Origin: Serratia symbiotica str. 'Cinara cedri'
GTDB taxonomy: Bacteria; Pseudomonadota; Gammaproteobacteria; Enterobacterales; Enterobacteriaceae
Assembly (NCBI GenBank): GCA_000238975.1
Contig: CP002295.1
Coordinates: 1,302,001 to 1,366,000, forward strand
Direction of reading: 5' to 3'
DNA: 64,000 nucleotides
The number at the start of each line of letters is the position of its first letter. Position 1 is the stretch's first letter. The position numbers and the translations under genes are program-made. A model generated the notes under the pieces. That model was not told where the DNA came from. It made no database searches and worked only from the letters and a program-made list of their open reading frames with translations. Of the stretch, positions 1 through 11,676 are shown one piece after another.

Positions 1-559
1 TTCCTACGCTCTGGGTAGCGTCAACGTGATAGATAATATCGTGTGCAAAACATATCTCTCCAATTTTTTCAATATCTTGTATTACACCAATTTCATTATT
101 TACATGCATAATAGAAACAAGAATAGTGTTATCACGTATTGCCGATTCAATGGTTGATAAATCAATAATACCATTACTCTGAGGAACCAAATATGTTACT
201 TTAAAGCCTTCATATTCAAGATGACGACAAGTATCTAATACAGCTTTATGCTCAGTTTTACTGGTAATGATATGTTTACCTTTTTTCTGATAAGAGTGTA
301 ACGCACCTTTAATCGCTAGGTTAGTAGATTCTGTCGCCCCTGAAGTAAATATAATTTCACGTGCATCTACTCCTATCAATTCAGCAATTTGATTACGAGC
401 AATATCGACTGCCTCTTCAGCCTGCCAGCCGAAACAGTGAGAATGAGAAGCGGGGTTACCAAAAGTACCATCTAAGGTCAAAAACTGCATTATCTTCTCA
501 GCTACTCGCGTATCCACTGGTGTCGTTGCTGAGTAATCCAAATATATTGGTAATCTCAT
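1..559 (-). CDS. iscS: Cysteine desulfurase IscS, 5' part (3' end outside window)
   Basis: IscS is the PLP-dependent enzyme that takes sulfur from cysteine for Fe-S cluster assembly and tRNA thiolation. The first 186 residues are present and open to the window edge. They begin [16 protein letters not shown] and align without gaps to E. coli IscS. Visible PLP-pocket residues are GATES (about 74-78), His104 in [11 protein letters not shown], Asn155, Asp180 and Gln183 in HVDATQSVG; the PLP lysine and the active cysteine loop lie beyond the window. The start ATG at 559 is preceded by GGAGAG with an 8-base gap. In E. coli iscS is the second gene of iscRSUA; here no iscR is readable upstream, so the start of this operon is now iscS itself. 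Identification is essentially certain. Confidence 0.97.
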   Translation of the reverse strand, partial: MRLPIYLDYSATTPVDTRVAEKIMQFLTLDGTFGNPASHSHCFGWQAEEAVDIARNQIAELIGVDAREIIFTSGATESTNLAIKGALHSYQKKGKHIITSKTEHKAVLDTCRHLEYEGFKVTYLVPQSNGIIDLSTIESAIRDNTILVSIMHVNNEIGVIQDIEKIGEICFAHDIIYHVDATQSVG

Positions 560-813
560 TACATTAACTCTCCGTGCATTACTTTAAATATTAAAGTATA
601 GCTATTATCTTACTGAAATAAATTAATATTAATAATTTTACTAATAATTACTTATCTATATGACATAATTTATTATTCTAAAATCTAATAACTAGTAACA
701 CCTAGCCATTAACGTATGCAGTTAAAATAAAATTATTAAGCAATTAATATATAAAATTAATTAACTCATACTCAAATACATACATCAATAATTTATCGCC
801 AAGCAGAAATTAT

Positions 814-835
814 ATAATATAATATAATATAATAT
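814..835. repeat. Pentanucleotide microsatellite (ATAAT), 4.4 copies
   Basis: Perfect head-to-tail ATAAT units in the spacer upstream of iscS. Most likely replication-slippage product; no regulatory role can be seen. Confidence 0.8.
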
Positions 836-2462
836 TATATTAACTATAATATTAAATTAATAATTGCAATTATAATATAAACTGTTAACTAACTAATATT
901 TATCTAAAAAATATCATCCTAACTATAGCTATTATAATAAATATAAGAGAACTATTTACTCTAGAAAATAGAGATATCCTATATATAAAAAAATCACTAA
1001 AATTAGCAATTTTTTTAAAAACTAAACTACTGAAAATATAGTAATTACTGCATAACAATCTTAGACTTTAAAACTAAAATTCAATAAATATCCATTAATG
1101 CATTATAACTTAAATTTTAATATTTATGATAAAATCATTTAACTTAGTTAATATTTTTTACCAAACATGATAATCTGTAAAGCCAGAATAAATTGACTTA
1201 AGCATGATCATTTAAAAAATTATCATTTATAAACTATAATTAAAAATTAATAGACTAATGAATAAAATCATACAAACGCAAACTTTTTATACAATATAGG
1301 TTACCTGTAGCTAATTTTATCTTATTTTCATATCCTATGGAGATTGTGATACTTATCATTATCTCAATAAGACTGAATTCTTATATTAATCATTTCATTA
1401 AGTAAATATTACCTACATTAATCCTAAGGTTTTTATTAAAATCTTCTAGTATCCAGCCATTACTCGATATCATTATACATACTGAGAAAATTAAGATTAA
1501 TTATATTAATTTTTAAAAATTAATGCTTAACCTTTTTAGATTTTTCTTGCAATAAAATAACTTACATAAATAATACACCCCACGCATTGTGTATCTATAA
1601 TAATTAATCTATATTTAATATAAAAAATTACTATTAGCCCTATAAATAAAATATATACCTTATTTTATAACATTATAATTAAGTAACTTACTGCATAACC
1701 TTACAAATAGATTGTAAATACATAAATTGCAATATCTAATACCCCTACTGCGAGAAGGTATACAGTAATACAGAAATAACAATTACTCAGCATATTTACT
1801 TTAATTAATAATACCCAAGATACTCTTCTTATCTATTCTAAATAATATACGATGATCTATTATTGTAAGAATAAAAGTCGTATTATTCACTATTAGATGT
1901 CTAGCTGTATTTACTAAAATTAAATATAAAATATTATTTATTTTTAAAATTATAAGTATCATGATCTTATTTCATAGTAAGAACATCTATCTGCTACCTC
2001 TATAATGTAGAAATAATTAATTACTAGATAAGATATTAGGCAAAGTAACTACTAACTTTACCTAAAATACATAATATTTGCTATCCTATACTAATATATA
2101 TAAATTTTTAACAACTACTAATTATTATTAGTACTTAACTAGCTCACTACTGAGATGATCATAGATCACTATTCTAATTACCATATTTTTTCCCAAATAA
2201 TTTAAAGTATTTATACTTAAATATAGTTCTAAAATAATATCCATATCTATTTATTAAGTAACATAAATAAACTGGCCATCGATAAAGTAATAGAAGTCAC
2301 TTAAACTTTACTATTACAAGATTATGAAGTCATAATTAAGCCTATAAATTACTAAATATTTTAAAAGAAATATATTATAACCTTGCATTATTATATATTC
2401 CCCTTCGCACTGAAGTAGTACCTCCTAATAGTGACAAGATAATTCCTAGCTACCATGACTCA

Positions 2463-2488
2463 TGCAAATATAAAATCCTCTGCCCTAT
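2463..2488. repeat. Dispersed 26-bp repeat, copy A
   Basis: The 21 bases at 2463-2483 (starting TGCAAATATAAAATCC, ending CTCTGC) recur exactly at 47260-47280, followed in both by one differing base and then CTAT. The partner lies 45 kb away in another gene-free spacer. Nature unknown; it could be the last trace of a duplicated or mobile sequence. Confidence 0.7.
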
Positions 2489-2920
2489 AGTAATAGGAGG
2501 CTACATATCAGCATTAGTAACTGACTTTAATTATGATATAAAATATCCTAAAATATTTTTAAAAAGGAAAAAGTATTAATAACTAATAGCCTAACACTAA
2601 TTTACAATAAGTAAAAATAATAAGTAATAAAAAAATAAAAATTATAAATAATACATTTATTCATAAAAAATTTATATATTATACTCCGAATAAATATTGT
2701 TTTTATAATATATTATTATAATTTTTAAAATCATAGTAAACTAATAAACAGTGATCAAGGCTATATTGACTAATTTTTAATATAGTAACATATTTTATAA
2801 TAACAACGCTTTCATTATATTTAAATATTTCATAAGCGAAAACTAATAAACGACGTATTGAGTAGTATAAAATTTCTATTTTATGATTTCATTTAAGTAT
2901 AGGAATAAAATTAATTAATA

Positions 2921-2965
2921 ATTATAAATTATAAATTATAAATTATAAATTATAAATTATAAATT
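2921..2965. repeat. Heptanucleotide microsatellite (ATTATAA), 6.4 copies
   Basis: Six perfect ATTATAA units plus ATT. Lies about 40 bases before the AAAAT array at 3008 in the same spacer. Confidence 0.9.
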
Positions 2966-3007
2966 TAATCATTTATCTAAAATATAACAAACGATATATA
3001 GATATAT

Positions 3008-3042
3008 AAAATAAAATAAAATAAAATAAAATAAAATAAAAT
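3008..3042. repeat. Pentanucleotide microsatellite (AAAAT), 7 copies
   Basis: Seven perfect AAAAT units downstream of trmJ (which reads toward it). A related AAAAT array recurs at 62845-62864. Confidence 0.9.
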
Positions 3043-3285
3043 AAAAAATATATTTCATAATTACTAATCATCATATTTATAATTATTAATAATCATAAAA
3101 TTAGTGAAATACTCAAATAAAAGAAGTATAATAACTTAAAACACCAATCTAAATTAATAATTATCTTTTATATTTAAATGTCTATGTATCTAGTAAAATA
3201 TTTGATAATATCTAATATCAGTGATTACTAATTAAGTAATAAATAATATTATAGAGATCTGTAATAATATAATAATTTATTTTAA

Positions 3286-4011
3286 CTAACACTTATTGTC
3301 CTTCTCGATTAATGCTAAAATACCACGTAAAATACTTAGTTCCGATTCTTCTAGGCGAGCGCGTGTAAACAAACGACGCAACTTACTCATTACTTTACCT
3401 GAATGCGAGTATCGAATAAAACCAATATACCGCAATATTTGCTCAAGTTGCTGATAAAATCGCTCAAGCTCATCAACTAAAGGGTAAGGTATTTTTTCCT
3501 GATGCACTTGCCCTCTTTGCTCGTAGTAAAGATGAGCTACGCGAACCTCATACGCTAAGATTTGTACTGCCATCGCTAAGTTTAATGAATTATAATCTGG
3601 ATTTGCAGGAATAATTACATGATATTGACACTTCTGTAACTCATCATTAGTCAAACCAGCTCGTTCACAGCCAAAAACTAAGGCTACTGGCGCACACTCA
3701 CTCATTTGTACTATTCGTACCCCGCACTCGCGGGGACCTAATGTTGGCCAAGTTAATGTACGTGTACGTGCACTAGCACCCACTACCAGAATACAACCAC
3801 TAATAGCATGATCAATAGTATCTACAAAAGTAATATTACTAATAACATCACTAGCGCTAGCAGCCAAAAGAAACGTTTGAGAATCAGGTTTTATTAACGG
3901 ATTAACTAAATAGAGATTCATTAACCCCATATTCTTCATAGCTCTAGCAGTCGAGCCTATATTCCCAGTATGAGAAGGCTTCACTAAAACAATACGAATA
4001 TTATGCAACAT
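3286..4011 (-). CDS. trmJ: tRNA (cytidine/uridine-2'-O-)-methyltransferase TrmJ
   Basis: TrmJ is the SPOUT-class enzyme that 2'-O-methylates position 32 in the anticodon loop of several tRNAs using SAM. The 241-residue product matches E. coli TrmJ (246 aa) along its length. The SpoU motifs are clear: [17 protein letters not shown] near residues 13-29, [16 protein letters not shown] near 109-124 and [16 protein letters not shown] near 133-148 (the trefoil-knot SAM site). The C-terminal extension ends [22 protein letters not shown], as in the family. The E. coli FGRERVG reads FGCERAG here, a tolerated position in SPOUT enzymes. It is transcribed divergently from suhB across 120 bp, as in E. coli, and would once have been followed by iscR. 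Confidence 0.96.
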   Translation of the reverse strand: MLHNIRIVLVKPSHTGNIGSTARAMKNMGLMNLYLVNPLIKPDSQTFLLAASASDVISNITFVDTIDHAISGCILVVGASARTRTLTWPTLGPRECGVRIVQMSECAPVALVFGCERAGLTNDELQKCQYHVIIPANPDYNSLNLAMAVQILAYEVRVAHLYYEQRGQVHQEKIPYPLVDELERFYQQLEQILRYIGFIRYSHSGKVMSKLRRLFTRARLEESELSILRGILALIEKDNKC

Positions 4012-4131
4012 AAAAACTCTTTAGTATTGTAAAAAGTTAACACATCTTAACCCAATCAGTAGGCGTTCTATTACACATCTGCTATACTTGATACTATTTT
4101 TATTATTTAATATCCTTTTGGGAAAATATCC

Positions 4132-4911
4132 ATGCATCCCATGCTGACTATCGCTATACGTGCAGCTCGTAAGGCAGGTAACTTAATTACTAAAAAATAT
4201 GAAAACCTGGTTACCATAGGAGCTAGTCAAAAATATATAAGTGACTTTATCACTAATCTTAGTCATGATACACATCATCTAATAATTGATGTAATTCATA
4301 AATATTATCCAAAACATATTATTATTACTCAAGAACACGGTAAATTATTTGGTGAAGAGCAGAAAGTACAATGGATCATCGATCCTCTAGGGGATACCTC
4401 CAATTTCATAAAACATTTTCCACATTTTTCTATCTCTATTGCAGTGCGCATTAAAGACCATACTGAAGTAGCAGTAATATATGATCCGATACGTAATGAA
4501 TTATTTACAGCTAACCGTGGTCAAGGGGCGCAACTTAACGGTTATCGACTGCGTGGTACCGATGTTAAAAATCTGGATAGCGCAATCCTAGCAATAGATT
4601 TTCCATTTAAATGCACAAAAGATACCAATTTACATATCAAGACACTTTGCACAATTTTAACAAAGTGCGCTGATTTTCGACGTACTGGCTCTGCTGCACT
4701 AGATCTTGCTTATATTGCCGCAGGACGTATAGATGGATTTTTTGCAATTGATATCAAACCCTATGGCTTAGCAGCAGGGACACTGCTAGTACGTGAATCT
4801 GGTAGCTTAGTAAGTAACTTTATTGATACTCATAATCACATGAGTTCCGGCAACATAGTAGCAGGAAATCAACGCATAGTAAAAGCGATACTATCCTTGC
4901 TACGTAAGTAA
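4132..4911 (+). CDS. suhB: SuhB, inositol-monophosphatase-fold antitermination factor (active site degenerate)
   Basis: In E. coli SuhB has inositol-1-monophosphatase activity, but its cellular role is in the NusA/NusB/S10/NusG complex that protects rRNA transcription from Rho. The 259-residue product aligns to E. coli SuhB without a gap from residue 1. Conserved features include MHPMLTIAIRAARKAGNLI, NFIKHFPHFSISIAVRIK, RNELFTANRGQGAQLNGYRLRG and DFRRTGSAALDLAY. Metal and catalytic positions are changed: Asp44 is Ser, Glu67 is Gln (ITQE), Asp87 is Gly (DPLGDT in place of DPLDGT) and Asp212 is Gly (PYGLAAG in place of PWDFAAG); only Asp84 remains. The protein stops 8 residues early; the codons after the TAA (L-G-N-S-Q-K-stop) suggest a late nonsense change. 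It is probably non-catalytic but kept for its structural role. No strong Shine-Dalgarno; the start is fixed by alignment. Confidence 0.93.
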   Translation: MHPMLTIAIRAARKAGNLITKKYENLVTIGASQKYISDFITNLSHDTHHLIIDVIHKYYPKHIIITQEHGKLFGEEQKVQWIIDPLGDTSNFIKHFPHFSISIAVRIKDHTEVAVIYDPIRNELFTANRGQGAQLNGYRLRGTDVKNLDSAILAIDFPFKCTKDTNLHIKTLCTILTKCADFRRTGSAALDLAYIAAGRIDGFFAIDIKPYGLAAGTLLVRESGSLVSNFIDTHNHMSSGNIVAGNQRIVKAILSLLRK

Positions 4912-5470
4912 CTAGGTAATTCGCAAAAATAAAATATTAAATATACACCTACGAGATAGACAAAATTTTTATAACCATAAGTAAATTAAATAGATACTAT
5001 CATCTAGTGATGGTATATACTCTAGATTTTAATTACAAGCTAAAATATATTGATCTACTAGTTATCAACTGTAACCTACATATAATATATATACTTATGT
5101 GTACAGCGCTTCTGTTTTCGCGTCCTGACTTCCTTCAAAACCTATATATGCAATATATAAACTATTTTAAAAACATCTTCAATATATAATCAGCAACCAA
5201 AGAGCAAGATAACATCTTAACTAATTAATTACGAATTAAGATATATAATTATATAATTTTAATGTAATAGCATGAATGGCATAAAAAATAATTATTTCTT
5301 AATTAAGCAAAAAGTAAAAATATGACCATTAAAAACTGAACCAAAAAGAAAATTAATACTAATTCCTTAATAATTATATATCAATAATACAGCATTAGTA
5401 TATGTTAATTCTAATAAAAATAGCCACTATTAATAATAGCCTTAAGATAATTATCACAACAAAAATAAAA
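4912..5470. other. Gene-free spacer suhB-glyA
   Basis: In E. coli more than 100 kb-scale gene content (csiE, hca genes and others) separates suhB from glyA; here 559 bp remain. A slightly less A+T-rich patch at 5101-5140 may be a gene relic, but I cannot name it. No terminator is clear for either flanking convergent gene. Confidence 0.5.
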
Positions 5471-6724
5471 CTAAGAGTAAACTGACAAACGAGCACAAAT
5501 ATCTAGCACTTTTTGCTTAGTGCTCTTAATGGTAGTAATATCATGAATATTATCCAGTATATCACATATCCAACTAGCCAATTCACGAACTTCGGCCTCT
5601 TTAAAACCACGTCGCGTCACTGCTGGAGTACCAATCCGTACGCCAGAAGTAATAAATGCACTTTGCGGATCATTTGGTATTTTATTTTTATTGACAGTAA
5701 TATTTGCCCTATCTAAAACAGCAGTCACTTCTTCACCAGTAAGATTTTTGCCAGTTAGATCAAGCAATAATAAATGATTATAGGTACATCCGGAAATTAC
5801 TTTATAGCTACGTTGTAAAAAAACTTCTACCATAGACTTTGCATTCTTAAGTACTTGCTGTTGATAAATTTTAAATACCGGCTCCATTGCTTCTTTCAGC
5901 GCTACTGCTTTACCAGCAATGACATGCATTAATGGGCCGCCCTGATTTCCAGGAAATACTGCTGAATTCAATTTCTTATATAATTTTTCATTACCTCTAT
6001 ACGCTAAAATAATACCGCCGCGCGGACCACCTAAAGTTTTATGAGTGGTAGTGGTAACGACATGTGCATATGGCACCGGGTTTGGGTAGACTCCCGCAGC
6101 AATTAAACCAGCAACATGCGCCATATCAACAATCAGATAAGCGCCAATACTATCAGCTATTGCGCGCATTTTCTCCCAATTCACAATACCAGAAAAGGCA
6201 GAGAAGCCACCAATAATCATTTTTGGCTGATAAATCTGTGCTTTCTTGGCTAAATCGTCATAGTTAATCTGGTATTTTTCATCAACACCATAAGTTATCA
6301 CCTTATATAATTTACCAGAAAAGTTCACTGAAGAACCATGAGTAAGATGACCGCCATGCGCCAGGTTCATACCTAAAATAGTATCTCCCGGTTGTAATAA
6401 CGCAGTATATACCGCAAAGTTAGCCTGAGAACCGGAATGCGGTTGTACATTAGCATAATCAGCGCCGAATAGTTCTTTTGCTCGATCAATAGCTAATTGC
6501 TCAATAATATCCACATATTCGCAACCACCATAATAACGCTTACCTGGATAACCTTCAGCGTATTTATTTGTAAGTTGTGAACCCTGAGCTTGCATAACAC
6601 GTGGACTAGTATAATTCTCAGACGCAATTAGCTCGATATGTTCCTCCTGACGAATCATTTCTTGTCTAATTGCATGCCATAGCTCTATATCATAATCAGC
6701 AATACTTGTTTTATATTTTAACAT
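5471..6724 (-). CDS. glyA: Serine hydroxymethyltransferase
   Basis: GlyA converts serine plus tetrahydrofolate into glycine plus 5,10-methylene-THF, the main source of one-carbon units for purines, thymidylate and initiator fMet; the glycine and one-carbon output feed the purine pathway that PurL, also in this window, belongs to. The product is 417 residues, identical in length to E. coli Gly[11 protein letters not shown] is at 31-40, [19 protein letters not shown] at 54-72, and the PLP-binding Lys229 sits in [14 protein letters not shown]. All catalytic motifs are intact. The start has one of the best ribosome binding sites in the window (AAGGAGGTG with a 4-base gap to ATG at 6724). The convergent neighbour is suhB. 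Upstream, hmp, divergent in E. coli, is gone, and I see no clear PurR or MetR operator. Confidence 0.98.
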   Translation of the reverse strand: MLKYKTSIADYDIELWHAIRQEMIRQEEHIELIASENYTSPRVMQAQGSQLTNKYAEGYPGKRYYGGCEYVDIIEQLAIDRAKELFGADYANVQPHSGSQANFAVYTALLQPGDTILGMNLAHGGHLTHGSSVNFSGKLYKVITYGVDEKYQINYDDLAKKAQIYQPKMIIGGFSAFSGIVNWEKMRAIADSIGAYLIVDMAHVAGLIAAGVYPNPVPYAHVVTTTTHKTLGGPRGGIILAYRGNEKLYKKLNSAVFPGNQGGPLMHVIAGKAVALKEAMEPVFKIYQQQVLKNAKSMVEVFLQRSYKVISGCTYNHLLLLDLTGKNLTGEEVTAVLDRANITVNKNKIPNDPQSAFITSGVRIGTPAVTRRGFKEAEVRELASWICDILDNIHDITTIKSTKQKVLDICARLSVYS

Positions 6725-7486
6725 CTGGCACCTCCTTCATTCCTTATATACCTTAACTAAAATAAGTTAATTTTAAATCATTAAATAAGTATATTATTGA
6801 AGCATTAAATAACAATTGACACTCTCACTTACATAGCAGGGAGAGAGCTGGATATAAGTTTTAAACAAACTACTGCCTTAAGATTATATAAGATATTTAC
6901 TTAATACACTAATCCCATTAAAATATTCCTGGTATTTACACTACAATTTTTCCAAAAGTTAATAACCATAGTTATTAACTATCTACTATTGTAATAAAAA
7001 AATAATTTGCTTACATAATATAGCTAAATAAAATAATATTATTTTATTTCTATAATACGCTCGTCCCTTCCATTATTATTTTAACCCATAAAATCATACA
7101 TCAAGATATCTAAAATTATGCAATTTTAAACTAATATTCTTAATAAACACTCGTATTAAATAACTACTTTATCTGATTTATGCCCCTAATAATCACCGTA
7201 TAAGTATATTATAGCAAAACCTTACATATTAATATTAATTATTAAGATGTAATATATCATGCTTTATGCATAAATAAAATAGATATTCTAAAAGACTATA
7301 TTGTCTATTCTTCTTTAGAAAAAAGAATTAATAATATATTCAGTATTACTTTAAAAAAAATATAGCTTTTAATTACTAAATCCTTTTATTTTAGTTGTGA
7401 TTATATTAATCATGCTAACCTTAGGTAAAGATACACAAACATGATAGTGTCTAAAATATTTAATCAATATATCGATTAATTATTTA
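6725..7486. other. Gene-free spacer nadE-glyA (former hmp side)
   Basis: Contains the glyA promoter region but no box I can assign. Around 6821-6850 a short CTCTC/GAGAG inverted repeat is present. No coding frame above chance; hmp (divergent from glyA in E. coli) and glnB are not recognisable. Confidence 0.5.
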
Positions 7487-9109
7487 TTACCAATTTTTAC
7501 GCCCAAAACCTGACGTAATAGGATAGCGACGACCTTTACCGAAATTACGAGCAGTGATACGCGGTCCAATAGCGGCCTGACGACGCTTATATTCATTAAC
7601 ATCCACTAGATGAATTACTTTACGTACAACATCCTCATTAAATCCTGCCGCAGATAAATCATCAATTGATTTATCGCACTCAACATACCCCTCAAGGATT
7701 GCATCTAGAATATCATAAGGCGGTAAACTATCCTGATCGCATTGATTCAACACCAACTCAGCGGAAGGTGGGCGCTCAATAACTTGCCTTGGGATCACGT
7801 AAGAAATATCATTACGATATATAGACAACTTAAATACTAAGGTTTTCGACACATCTTTAAGCACATCAAAGCCGCCAGCCATATCGCCATATAATGTGGT
7901 GTAACCTACTGCTATCTCACTTTTATTACCAGTAGTTAATACAATACGTTGACGCTTGTTAGATAGTGCCATCAGTATCATCCCACGACATCTTGCCTGA
8001 AGATTTTCTTCAGTACTATCTAGGTTAGAATCTACAAACAGCGATGATAACTGCCCTATAAAGGCATCAAAGATTGGTTCAATAGATACGATATTAAATT
8101 CTACGCCAAGAATTGCAGCCTCCTCTCTGGCACTAGCGATACTAATATCTGAAGTATACCGAAATGGCATCATCAATGCTTGCACGTTATCTTTACCTAA
8201 CGCATCAACGGCAATAGCTAATGTTAATGCTGAATCAATACCACCAGAAAGACCTAATATAACACCATTAAAACTATTTTTAGTCACATAATCACGTACC
8301 GCTAACACTAATGCTGAATACATCTGAGACAATTGCGATAATTCGCTAGTCGGTGCGTACATTGGTATTATCTCTAGATCATTAAATTGTAACTGCATTA
8401 CATGCTCAGTAAAAGAAGCTAATCTATGAGTAATATTACCAAAGGCATCCACTACCTTTGAACAACCATCAAAAATTAGTTCATCCTGACCGCCAATTTG
8501 GTTAAGGTAAATCAATGGTAAATGAGTGCGCTGGCAGTGATCTATTATAAGCGCATTACGAATGTAAGACTGCTCATAATGATATGGTGATGCATTGATA
8601 GATAATATTATTTCGGCATTGGCGGCTTTAGCAGCGTCCACGAGTTCCGGACACCATAGATCTTCGCAGATTAACAATCCTAAGCGATAACCCTTCAAGC
8701 CTACTACACATGTCTTGCTACCAGCGTGGAAGTAGCGCTGTTCATCAAATACACCATAGTTTGGTAACTGCTGCTTGAAATAGCGAGTTAATACACGACC
8801 CTCCGAAAATAAAGATAACGCATTGTATAGCTTATTATTTTCACGCCAATGATGACCAACCATAATTGCAACATTACGCGATGCTTGTTGTAAGCGTTGT
8901 AACTGGACAATACATCGCTGATAAAAATCATTACGATATAGTAAGTCTTCTGGTGGATAACCACACAGAGCCAGTTCGGTAAACATAATCAGATCAATAC
9001 CAGCCCCCTGATAACCTTGCACGATCTGCAACATACGTTCAGCGTTACCTTCAATATCGCCAACTAACAAATTAAGCTGAGCTAAGACGATGGACAGTGA
9101 TCTACTCAT
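7487..9109 (-). CDS. nadE: Glutamine-dependent NAD+ synthetase
   Basis: This enzyme amidates nicotinic acid adenine dinucleotide to NAD+, with ammonia from glutamine. The 540-residue product has an N-terminal nitrilase/glutaminase domain with the triad Glu45 (FTELALCGYPPEDL), Lys112 (YFKQQLPNYGVFDE) and Cys148 (LLICEDLW). This is followed from about residue 265 by the ammonia-dependent synthetase domain with P-loop SGGIDS (288-293) and LTTGNKSEIAVGYTTLYGDMAGGFD split across the ATP/NaAD site. E. coli has the shorter ammonia-only NadE; the fused form near glnB is found in relatives such as Serratia and Yersinia (from memory), so this gene is a lineage marker. The ATG at 9109 has only a weak upstream binding site. 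The gene stands alone; glnB is not readable on either side. Confidence 0.95.
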   Translation of the reverse strand: MSRSLSIVLAQLNLLVGDIEGNAERMLQIVQGYQGAGIDLIMFTELALCGYPPEDLLYRNDFYQRCIVQLQRLQQASRNVAIMVGHHWRENNKLYNALSLFSEGRVLTRYFKQQLPNYGVFDEQRYFHAGSKTCVVGLKGYRLGLLICEDLWCPELVDAAKAANAEIILSINASPYHYEQSYIRNALIIDHCQRTHLPLIYLNQIGGQDELIFDGCSKVVDAFGNITHRLASFTEHVMQLQFNDLEIIPMYAPTSELSQLSQMYSALVLAVRDYVTKNSFNGVILGLSGGIDSALTLAIAVDALGKDNVQALMMPFRYTSDISIASAREEAAILGVEFNIVSIEPIFDAFIGQLSSLFVDSNLDSTEENLQARCRGMILMALSNKRQRIVLTTGNKSEIAVGYTTLYGDMAGGFDVLKDVSKTLVFKLSIYRNDISYVIPRQVIERPPSAELVLNQCDQDSLPPYDILDAILEGYVECDKSIDDLSAAGFNEDVVRKVIHLVDVNEYKRRQAAIGPRITARNFGKGRRYPITSGFGRKNW

Positions 9110-9673
9110 TATTTATCATCCCACTTAATATTTCTAATAATATTATATTATAAATGTTACCAAGATAAATAGAGTAGCATTTAGATATTCTACATGACTT
9201 GTTTAGATACTCACATCAGATGAGCAGTAAGCATTTTTGCTTAAAAATATTAAAATCTGCGGCATGGCAGTATAACAAGTTATAAAGGCATATAGTCATT
9301 CCCGGGATATATAAGGCATAAATTACATTACCTTTAGTGATTACGCATATATTACAATCAAGACCAAGCAAGCGCGTTAATAAATTAGCGACAATGCATA
9401 GTGTCTATCGCATCGCGTCCTACTCTAGAGCATTATCAATCACTAATACTAGTTTTCGTAGTTATCTATGTTTAATAGATAAACTTAACTATATTACGCA
9501 ATATTATACATATTTATTTATCACTAGTTATTAAATAAATTATATATTTTTATCTAAATAAGACTTTCTCATATGAGATTATTAGATGCCAGAGATGACC
9601 CGATATTAGCGTACAAAGTTAATATCTTAAACAAGAATAGTGTCTGGAATAAGAGATAAAATACAGATAGTGT

Positions 9674-9723
9674 GTGTTAATATAAGGCCTTATACTAATA
9701 GTAGTGTTAATATAAGGCCTTAT
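9674..9723. repeat. Tandem duplication, 30-bp period
   Basis: GTGTTAATATAAGGCCTTAT occurs at 9674-9693 and exactly again at 9704-9723. Each copy contains the 12-bp palindrome ATAAGGCCTTAT. Position in an eroded spacer argues for replication slippage; a protein-binding site cannot be excluded. Confidence 0.85.
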
Positions 9724-11658
9724 CTAATTTTTTTGGCTATTGTCTTTGTGTAACAAAATAAACAATAAAATTGTATAGAGTACAAATCACTATTACTGCA
9801 TAATGAACACATTTTATCTTTATATATTATGAAATACTAGCAGCGTATGTCGTAACTATAGATTATATCATCTATCTGTAAGCAATATACTTTACCGCCA
9901 ATGAGGATAATTTTCTCTGTTATTGTCTATAAGTATAAACTCTCTAACTGTATATAAACTATCTAAATATAAACAAATCATTATAACTCCAATAATTACC
10001 TCAACAATTAAATTTAATTCATAATAATCAACATTTTCTTCGTAAATAAACTAATATTAAATTATGTTACTATTTTAGGCTAATGAATCAGGTATTAAAT
10101 TAGCGTAATACAAGTATAAGTTACTACATGTTAATATTATTACTTATCATTATGCAATCCAGTATCACCTCATCAATAATATTATAAAATATATAGTGCA
10201 AAAATAATTTACTACAACAGTGAAATATGAATTATAAAGAACATCTATTATATCAGAAATGCAATATAGGTTTTTATATTAATCGCTGTCATGCATGAAT
10301 TAATAATTCTAAAATTATAATATATCATATCTATATGATGTTGATAAATGATATATCAACAGATCAATCTATTCCTACGTACATCATTATTAAGCTCATT
10401 AATAAGTACATCACTGATATCATGAAAATATTTGCTTATCAGGCAAGTACTAATTAATTTCAGCAGGACATTATTAATAATACCGTATAAAAATAGCAAA
10501 TAATTTAATTACATGCTATCATTATGCATAAATTTGATTAATCATAAATACATAGTAATATATTCTACGACTACTGTATAAGATCATTTGTATTAAGATA
10601 CTTTTATTAAAAATAACGGCAAATACTCTTTATAATATAGACATATAATATTTGCCTGTACTCTGTTATAGAATATAAGATAACATTAAATATTAATTAG
10701 TACCTCCATGTTTTATAGTATATTAATTTAACTAATAATTATTACTAACAAGGAATATTGTTATTACAATACTTAATCTGCTATCAATAAATAAATTTTT
10801 ACTAGCACTTATACCTAAATACAATATTATATCATTCATATAATATTACAGTATTATGGTTACTACAGTACATTAATAATTATCTCTTCTATGTTCAACT
10901 ATTATATACTTTAATATATCTTATAAAATATTATATATAATTTTAATATTAACAGGTTAACTGCTGTTAATAATAGCTAAGATGATGTCTAGTCATATAT
11001 TACTCCTAGACTATTAGACTGGGAGATACTTTAATTACATAAAGTAGAAATTAAAGGATATAATCCACTTACCTGCTTTTTATCTTCGAAATAAAGTATA
11101 CAATTACAATCAATTATATCAGAGGTAAAGATATTTAGAATTATATTTATTATAGGCATTGCTTTTATTTTTAAAAAAAATACGATTACATGCTTATTAT
11201 GATACCTAAAATTCTTACTAAAAATTATCCAACTATAATCCATAGTCGTATACTTAACCATATAGATATCTAATTTAAGTATAATAATTATTATTCAGCT
11301 TTGACTAAAAATTAAGCGTACACTTGTTTATCGATAGATCAATTACATGCAAATAATTAATATTAAAAAATGTTTAATAAAAAATAATTCTGCTCTATGC
11401 ACATCAAATATTATTTCTATAAACTATATCATCGTTATAAGCAATACAGGTGACCTGCTGAGTAGGATTATAATAAATAACTAAAATACCTCTAAAAATA
11501 AAATTCGCTTATCTAAAATTATAGATAAAATCTATCGTATCTTGAAAAGATATTTTCATATAAATTATTAATTTCTCTCCTATAACCACAAGCAATAAAA
11601 TAAGATATTATACCATTATTAAAAAACCAATATTATAATACAACTATAAAAGTATCTA

Positions 11659-11676
11659 CCTATACCTATACCTATA
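11659..11676. repeat. Hexanucleotide array (CCTATA), 3 copies
   Basis: Three perfect CCTATA units in the nadE-purL spacer. Confidence 0.8.

Larger units (their letters stand above)
560..3285. other. Gene-free A+T-rich spacer (former iscR locus)
   Basis: About 2.7 kb lie between iscS and trmJ where E. coli has only iscR and short spacers. I see no frame longer than chance and no recognisable IscR motif (such as its three-cysteine region) on the minus strand. The stretch contains three microsatellites (listed separately), one member of a dispersed 26-bp repeat pair at 2463-2488, and an imperfect inverted repeat CCTCCTA/TAGGAGG around 2419-2507. It is longer than the ancestral interval should be, so it holds expanded or imported non-coding DNA as well as gene relics. 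Confidence 0.6.

Noticed and set aside
2921-3042. Adjacent repeat arrays considered as CRISPR or origin iterons
   Set aside because: Units are 5-7 bp with no spacers and no cas or rep gene; simple microsatellites.
11031-11261. 76-codon minus-strand frame in the nadE-purL spacer
   Set aside because: At this stop-codon density a few frames of this size are expected by chance; no motif, no binding site, composition equals the spacer.
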